Origin: Mastigias papua
Lineage: Eukaryota > Cnidaria > Scyphozoa > Rhizostomeae > Mastigiidae
Assembly (NCBI GenBank): GCA_964019165.1
Contig: OZ025272.1
Coordinates: 12,398,531-12,462,530, forward strand
Direction of reading: 5' to 3'
DNA: 64,000 nt
Below are positions 41,501 through 50,689 of the stretch, piece by piece. The notes beneath the pieces were generated by a model. That model was not told the origin of the DNA. It did no database searches and saw only the letters and a program-made list of their open reading frames with translations. The translations under genes were made by a program, and so were the position numbers. Position 1 is the first letter of the stretch; each line of letters begins with the position of its first letter.

Positions 41501-44500
41501 TAACTATCTTGTTTATCAGTGAACGGAAATATTAGTACTGTTTAATTGCAATGATTTTAAGCTCGTTCTAATATTCAATCTGATCGTTATGTCTTGATGT
41601 GCAATTAAAATCCCGCTCTAAAATTCCATGCATTATCAATCTATCACTTTCCCATTCCCTCTCTTACTTCTAACTGGCTTGGGATTTTCATTCGCTCATT
41701 TTCCCTATGAGCTCTGCTTCATTTTCCTTGCTGCCCACTTCCTCTTTTTCCCCTTTCCTCATTTCTTTCCTTCCTTGCCTCTTTATTTCTTTCCCTCCTT
41801 CCTTTTTTATTACCTTTCATCGTTGCTTCTTTGCTTCATTTCTTCTTACTTTCTCTCTATCATTGCCTCTTTCCTCCTTTAGTTTATTGCATATTAATAA
41901 TCTCAGTTTCTGATGTACTAATTTTATGTAGCTTTCTCTTATTTCTTGTAAGTTGTTATTTGTTTAATTAACTTAATAAATATATATGGTGGGCAAGAGT
42001 TGAAGATGAAGCCGAAATTTTTCTCGCTATGTTTCCTTCTCCTTCCTTGCCTCTCTACTTTAAAAGGGCCCTTCACAAGCCTCCCTTCTTTCTCAAAACT
42101 AGCTAATAATTATTCATTTTATAGCAATCTCCACTTTCCACCTAGATGATTAAAGTCAATGTTGCTGTTCAAAATAGGCCCATGGAAGAGAACCTGTTAA
42201 TTCCAGTTGTCACCGTTAACAAAATAGGTGGTAAAGCGTCATTCGGGAAAGACATCCTACCAGCGTTCACTGCGAGATACCCGAGTGCATGTCATATTAA
42301 AATAGCTACCTCAAATGGAGATTGGCCGGCAAGTGGAAAAGTTCTGAAGTACGGCAGCGAAGGAAAGATGTCGAAATGCTCTACTTTCAATGCTACGTAT
42401 ATTCATGATGGCTCCTACATCCCAAATGTTGACTATATACCGTTCGCTATAGCTTGGAAAAGTAAAGCAGGACAAATTGCGGTACAAAAATTACTTGAAA
42501 TTTAAACCTTTTGTGACTTGTCCTTTACATGTGGCGTATTGTTAACAGTTTAAACATCATTTTTCAAGCCAGAATTTTAAACTATTTGAACTCAATAGAA
42601 GCTACTGTCTAGTCGATAATTTTTCTGACCGGTTACCAATGCCAGAATAAACTTGAAAAGAAGCAATATTTCCTTGTTCCACGTAAAAAGACGTGTACAA
42701 TTCTATCCTTGGTGGCAATAAGCACTGTAGATATGGCTGGTTGAAAGTAGTCTTATTCAGCCTCTGCTGAAAAAGACTGACATCTTGGGCCATTGTGCGT
42801 ATTGTTTGGTGTCTGATTTATACATTTGTTTCTTTTAGGAATTGAGATATCAGCTGAATGTAAGAATTGATGGAGCACAGAAAAACGAGCCTCCTGTATT
42901 GTACAGCAGAAGACCACGACTCATAGTTAAACAATACTCTACAACTCAGATTAGGGACACGAATTTGCGGGCTATTGACTACCGTACTGATCCTTCCAAG
43001 CTACTGTTGAAGATATCGGCACTTAAAGTCCATGATTTAAACGGGTATTTCAGCTCAGTTGATGACCCACACACGCCTTTGGAAGGAATAACGCAGGAAA
43101 TGATCGACAAGGGAAGACTTCTATTTATTGCTCCTAAAAAATTCCGAGCAAGAAGAAGCAGGTCGTTGGTTGTGCAGCAGTTCCAGGTTCATGCAGTTGA
43201 CCAACATGGAGCTGTATCAACAAAAAGACTACGAATGATCTTTTTCGTCAGAAAATTTATTCCACAATACCTTTCTGTAGTGAAGAACAACCCGATTCGT
43301 GTCCTTGAAGGCAGCTTTTGCAAACTTGGGACTGAGAGTGTGGATATTTTGTGTCCTGCATCAAAGTGTACCAGAGCGAAATTCTCGGTTGTTGGCGAGC
43401 CGAAACATGGTAGCCTCCAAATTAACGAAAGGAAGATAAACCAGTTTATGTACCAGGATCTAAAAAATGCCAACATCATTTATAGGCATGACAACAGTGA
43501 GAGTATTGTCGATAATATAATTATATCACTTATGGAACAAAGTCAACTGGCCATTACAACGTTAAATATCATAGTTGAGCCTATTGATGACTCTCCACCG
43601 TTTCTCAGTGTTCACAAAGACATTCTGGCGAGCCATGGGCAGCTAACGAAGATAGATATCAAAATACTGCAAGCCGCGGATCCAGATTCAAGTATTAATG
43701 ATATAGTGTTTCACGTTGTTAATAAACCAAAAGGAGGCAGTGTGAAAAAGCATGATAACAAGCGATTCGTTTCTGTGAGCGAGTTCAATGCAGTCGATCT
43801 TGAGAATGGGTTGATATATTACAATGCACTTGCGAAGGAGCCTACAAATGATAGCTTTGTTGTTGTCCTTTCTGACAAAAAGCCTAATCTTTCTAGAAGG
43901 TATACAGTGCTAGTCAAAGTTCTCGCTGCTGATACCATTCCACCGCGTAAAAGAAGAAGAGGAGAATGCCTCGCACGCATGCTTGAAACTGATGCCTCTA
44001 TACCATTAAACTTTGTAGACTATGTTGATAATGTCTCTCCGTCATGGGACATTTCCATTAAATTACTGCCTCATAAGGAAAACGATTACAAATATGTTAG
44101 ATATTACGATATTGTGCGAAAAGCTGGCCACAGCTATACTCCATCTAGAATGTTTACCCAGCAAGAACTGTTCCACAAGAAGATCTTATATATAAATAGT
44201 AATGGTGAAATTGGTGTTCATATTAAGAACCTGAGATTTGATTTTATCGTATCGGATAAGGCAAACAACACAACTCCAATTGAAAGCTGTACAGTTGAAG
44301 TTCATCCTGTTGACAACAAGGCGCCGGTGATTTCAGTCCTAGGTGAGATAAAGGTAGCTGAAGGTGGCAGAGTGTGCATTAACAGATCTGCTATTGAGGT
44401 TAGAGATGTAGATACAGCTTTGACTGGGGTGAAATTGAGGCTGAAAAGCACACCAAAGCATGGAAGGGTTGTTTATATGGGAAGAAATATGAGCGAAAGT

Positions 44501-47500
44501 GAATCTATTGACTACTTGGACTTCAGAGGCCGATGTCTCTGGTATTTTCATGATGATAGCGAGACCACGAGAGACACTTTCATTCTATCAGCTAGCGATG
44601 GCGTCAATGAAGGGCAAAATAGAGTAGAGATCAAAGTACAACCAGTAAACGATCTAAGACCATACTTTGTAAAGACGTCAACAAAGATACTTGTCATGGA
44701 GAATTCATCTGTCGTAATAGGCCCGAATCTACTTGAAGTAACTGACAAAGATTCTCGCAAGTCAACTTTTCGGTTTCACATCACCAAACAGCCGAAGTTG
44801 GGATACCTGAAGACGAAGACGATGAAAGTAATCAAGTTTACACAAAGCGATGTCGATAATGATTTGTTGATTTATAAGCATAAAAATACTGAAATAGGCC
44901 CACACTCTGTCTATGATGATTTTACTGTTGTTGTATGTGATCTACCACAACTAACAGAGGACTGTATTTCCCTTATCAACATTAAAGTCGAAATTATCCC
45001 CATCAATTCTAGTCCCCCAAAATTGATGTCAGGCGTTGAATTGGCTGTCAAAGAGGGAGGCTCATGTGTTGTGGGAATAAATAACTTATCATGCGAGGAC
45101 AAAGATAGTGTACCGGAAAGAATTTATATTCAAATTTTGAAGTTCCCGCGCTTCGGGTTCTTGGAGAATGTCTCTCCTTCTGCTGGTTCTGAGCAAAGCA
45201 ATTCTGGCTTGCATATATCTGATTTTCTATGCTCAGATTTAGAAAAGAAGTCTATTAACTATGTACAGAATAATCACACTGGTTTCGAACCACAGTCTGA
45301 CTCTTTCGAAGTCATTGCCTTCGATGGAGTCTTCAACTCAACAATTGTTACCATTAGAGTCCGAATTAGACCGTCAAGTGACGAACGTCCGAACTTAATG
45401 CAGATTGCACCTGTGAAAGTTCAAGAAGGTGGATGGGTGTTGATAAACAAGAAACAAATAGGTATTGAAGACAAAGACGTACCGAAAGACGTTTTAAAGT
45501 TGTATATCACCAGCAAAGCAAAACACGGACAGATGTTTTACAAATGTGATGGCAATGGATCCCCTAGACTGCAACGACTGAAAGTCAACGCTCCAATCGA
45601 CTATCTTCTTTGTGCATTCATCTATGTTCATGATGACTCTGAGACTCTCTCTGATAGTTTGCATATCGAGGCTACAGATGGTAAGTTGACTTCCAGGTCC
45701 GTTATCGACATTGAGGTCATCCCTGTGAACGACAAAAAGCCACAGATAGTAAAAAACATAGCAATGACTGTACGCTTTGGGGGTTTTAAGAACATAACAA
45801 GAAGCTATCTCGTTGCTCAGGATCTTGACACTCACGTTAGTCAGCTAAGATACAAAGTCACAAAGCTGCCCTCCTATGGGAGCCTGAAGCTATATCGCAA
45901 TGGCGTGCCTAACAGAATGTTACTAAACTCAACATTCACTCAAGATGATATAAATAAGAAACGATTGAGCTATGTTAATCATATAATGCCTGTGTCAGGG
46001 TTGTATGAATCTATCCAGTTCTCACTAAGTGATGGTGTACATTTTATTAGCAACCAAACACTTACCATTCGAATTCGCCTGAGCTGTCGGAAATATTTCC
46101 GCGTTAAGACAAAAGATGTGCAGTCGAATGGCGCTAAAATATATATCACTGCATCGCACTTGCGAGCTCAAAGACGGAAAACGAACCACAAGAGAGTATT
46201 CAAAACTATAGTGTTTCACATCATACGTCAACCGAAACATGGAGTACTGAGCTTTGATACTGTAGGAAAAAGAGGCAAAGTTACTGTGCTAACAGAGATT
46301 GACTTGAAAGAGAGGCGATTGGTTTATCGACCGTTTGAGTATCCTAGGAAAAAGAATGACTCTTTCAGGTTCTTTGCCACTGACGGGAAATGTATGCAGA
46401 GAGGCAAGCTGCAAATTCTTACAATAGATAGAAATATTACCGTGCAGTTGATGAAGAGAGTATCTCCATTGCATGTCAAAGAGAGAGGGGCGACAAGCAT
46501 AACCTCTCTTGAAATCAGAGCGCAGGATAGATTTACTGCTGAAAAGGTGGTATACAGTACCAAAACGTTACCACAACACGGCATGATATTAAAAGACGGT
46601 ATCAATATATCAAGCTTTTCCCAACAGGACATAAATGAACTTCGAGTCAGCTATTTGCTGCTAGATGTAAGAGCAAAAGACGACGAAGCTCAACTGGCAG
46701 TTCTCGTCAAAGATTACTATGGCATCGGCTTAGATTCACAAGAAGAAACATTCCCGTTGAAAATCAACATTGATATACCTAATACTGGTGCTGTGAGGGT
46801 AATCATTAACGAACCCATTACGGCTCTTGAGAAACTTGACAGGAACGGCATCGGGGCACCAATTACCAAGCGACATCTCTTAGCGTATGACTGCACGTCC
46901 AGTCTCGATTCCAACCTAACATACACAGTAATAGAACCTCCTGTTCATGGTGAATTGATGTTTAAAAACTCTGGTGACCAAGCAACAATGTTTACACAGG
47001 CTGACATCAATTTGAGGAGAGTGGTTTATAGGTTGACCGACCAAACACACACTGAGTATAAGGACAGCTTGATTCTTGATTTGGAATCAAAAGGCTGCCA
47101 GAAATTGATGGGGAAGGAGTTCAAAGTCAAATGGTCGAAAGTTAGTATATCAGAGGAAATCACGGTTGAATGTGCTGGTTTGCGGACGAATGTTGCCATC
47201 AACTTGACAAGAAGAGGTTATATAGATCAGGGATCTGTGGTAGAATTACACACGAAATCACTCACGGACAACGTCGAAACAATTGCTCCATCTAGAATAT
47301 GGTTCCATCCTGGTCATAGGTACAAAACATGGAGGATGCCAGAGGAGGCTCTCGAGTATGAGAAAGTGGAGATTTACTTAAGCAAAGAATTCAACACATT
47401 ACTTGGAAAGTCAAGAATATCTTTTGATGTTGCAAAATCTGAAGGTGATTGCTGCTTTGATAATTTTTGAGAGGATAAGGTGGCATATAAAATAGACAAC

Positions 47501-50500
47501 TGTAGGAGAGGGAGGGGAGAGAGGAGAGAGAGGAGAGAGAGGAGAGAGAGGAGAGAGAGGAGAGAGAGGAGAGAGAGGAGAGAGAGGAGAGAGAGGAGAG
47601 AGAGGAGAGAGAGGAGAGAGAGGAGAGAGAGGAGAGAGAGGAGAGAGAGGAGAGAGAGGAGAGAGAGGAGAGAGAGGAGAGAGAGGAGAGAGAGGAGAGA
47701 GAGGAGAGAGAGGAGAGAGAGGAGAGAGAGGAGAGAGAGGAGAGAGAGGAGAGAGAGGAGAGAGAGGAGAGAGAGGAGAGAGAGGAGAGAGAGGAGAGAG
47801 AGGAGAGAGAGGAGAGAGAGGAGAGAGAGGAGAGAGAGGAGAGAGAGGAGAGAGAGGAGAGAGAGGAGAGAGAGGAGAGAGAGGAGAGAGAGGAGAGAGA
47901 GGAGAGAGAGGAGAGAGAGGAGAGAGAGGAGAGAGAGGAGAGAGAGGAGAGAGGGGAGAGAGGGGAGAGAGGGGAGAGAGAGGAGAGAGAGGAGAGAGAG
48001 GAGAACAGGAAGGAGGTGGAAGAGAGTTAATAGAGAAGAATTTTATTGCAACGTTTTTGTTTTATTTGACGAAATTAACTTGTAGCAAGCAACCTCCTGT
48101 CATATTATTCATTATAGATGCATGCTCCATGGAAAGGGAGAAAAGTGAAAAGAGTGTTGCTAATGTCAAAGCAGATAGTTCTTCCGTAGCTAATCCAGGG
48201 AAGATTAATCAAGTAAGAATTTTGATTTTAATTGTAATGCAGACCCATGACTATTAAGCAAAATTATTTGCCATGCACTCTTCTTATATAAGAACCATAA
48301 AATTTTGCTGTGGCTCGGTATTCTATATGATGGTTGAAACTCAAATGTTCTTAAAATTGTTCTTATTTCAAGAGCGAGTTTGTTGCAAACATTTGAAAAA
48401 TTACCTGCATTATACAGTTTACAGGACATTTCGTCGGGGTGACTTCGAGAATAAAGCAAATAATGCTGAAATGTTTTTAATAATTAAGTAAGAGTTTGGT
48501 TGTTAACAGAATTTTGATAGTTCAGTGCTTGTAAAAATTCTTATTTGAGGCTGAGCAAGTTTTCTCGTTGTTTTCATTTTTTGTGGCAAATCGAGCTTCA
48601 GCGTGTGTGTTCCTATAAAAGTGAGAATGCAACTTCAAATTAGATTCATTTAGAAAGAAGAGGCTTTGTCTAGAGCAAATTTCTTCCATACTTCCTTTAG
48701 TACTACAACTCAATTTGAAGAATCTCTATTGTGATTATTGGCTGTGAGTATGAACCTTAAGTTCCAAAGCAATTTAATCAATCATACCTATGAGTCAATG
48801 AAATCAATTGATCAGTGAAATCAATGAAATTACATTCATTGCAGTTTCATGGGATAAAACCTGTAAAGACTTCGCCTGTTCTCAGGTTCAGTGGACAAGC
48901 TTCTGCTTATCTGGTAACAATGTTGTACTAACATACTTACTCTTAAATCACTAACCATCTTGCCTTATAACAACAAAAATAATGTTGGCCAACGAGATGT
49001 TCAGTTGCAAAGGACCCCACCGAACATATAGGCAAATTGAGAAGACTGGCAGGCCAATGATGCAAAATTTGCGGTGTAAAGCAACAGGGAATACCAGTCA
49101 ATGGAATTCAATGGCGTTGAAACTGCCCTTCTGATTCCAAAACACAATAGCAATTTGGCCTAGTGCCCTATGAGTTCTGAAAGTGCCCTTTGACATAATC
49201 ACACCAACAAATGTCTCTGATTCTGGTCACATGTATAGGAGGCTCAAGATAGCTTAATGGATATTGGAATGATAATTTTTAGATAGATACTAGACAATGG
49301 AAATACAACTAGAATTTCTTGAAACCAAATAAAAGGTGTCGCACGAAAAGATACTTCTATAGAAGGGTGCAAACTGGACGTGTTGCAAAGCTGACGGTTC
49401 AAAACCATGTTAAATGCTCCTAAGCGTTTCAGAAGTTTTAATAACCAGAACTTTATTTCAATAACTCCACGTAGACTTTGAGACCGAATACAGTCTTACC
49501 ATTGATGTAAAATCCTAGGCTGAACCGTTCTAATTACTAACGCAACTTTACTCAATAGCATTACAGAATATGCAACTTACCATAACAATTACTTTAAATG
49601 CGCATTCATCAATATCTTGCAGGGTTTGAAGAGCACTAGTCGGAAATTTGCTGCTTGTGCCGCAGGTTGGTAAAATCAGTGCCCTTTTCACAGTTTACTG
49701 GCAATAATGCTAAGACTCAAGAGAACATAGTCAAAGGATATTGTTCTTGTCAAAGAAATGCTACTGCCTGATAATAATTATGTCTTCCTTGGAAGTAATT
49801 AGCAATTCATAAAAGAAGACATGTATTTCTTCCAGTGGCTTACGCAAAGTGAGGAAAAGGGTGGACCGAACCTTTCAGTTTTCTAAAATACGGTTCTCAT
49901 GAATTGCCAAAAAAATTATACAGTTTGTAGGGAAGAAACACACTGTTTAGTTGTGCGATGCGATGTAAGCGACACGGAAAGTTTGCTACATAATAAGTAA
50001 GTGATGCACACTGGCATTTACTGTAGACTGCATGAATTAAATACTAAGGAAAACTTTCTAAAAAGGGGCGTTTCCCCAGTTTTGCAAGATCTTGAAGGGT
50101 ATAGTCCTAAAGCATTTGTTCTGATCCACACTACTAGTGTCCTGAATACACCTCTTGGTTCTGCGCGTATCTCAAACATGTTCACCCATTTGCTGCCTAC
50201 ACGCCTCAACATTTCAGTCCTTGGATAACTCCTATGAAGTTTGACATTGCCTGAATTTATAACCAAGTTATAAAAACCTATTCAAATCTTTCATCATCTT
50301 CCGATCTTACAGCTCATTAGTAACGTTGAAAATCTTTGATCTTACAGCACATTGATATCATATCCTTCGACTTTGACAGGATGGGTTGGCTTTCAAAAAA
50401 ATTGCTACTTTTTGAATAACAAAACAACAAGCTGGAAGAAGGCAAAGAAGTTCTGCAAAAGGAAGTAAGAAATTTGAGAATACAATAATTGATCTATATA

Positions 50501-50656
50501 TAAATATGTACAGACAAACACACACACATACATACATACATACATACATACATACATACATACATACATACATACATACATACATACATACATACATACA
50601 TACATACATACATACATACATACATACATACATACATACATACATACATACATACA

Positions 50657-50689
<33 letters not shown>

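Noticed and set aside
42602..46926. Many minus-strand ORFs opposite the FREM1-like big exon
   Set aside because: Shadows of the long plus-strand reading frame with no independent support.
47480..48085. ORF encoding an RRE repeat protein
   Set aside because: The 9-bp minisatellite is open by composition; no start exon or conserved flank, and it lies between FREM1-like exons.
48129..48212. ATG at 48129 as first exon of the chromodomain gene
   Set aside because: Phase 0 would fit, but the exon at 54779 supplies the acidic EEEYE lead and cage tyrosine that a chromodomain needs and is much closer. The 48-kb exon fits the FREM1-like gene in phase 1.
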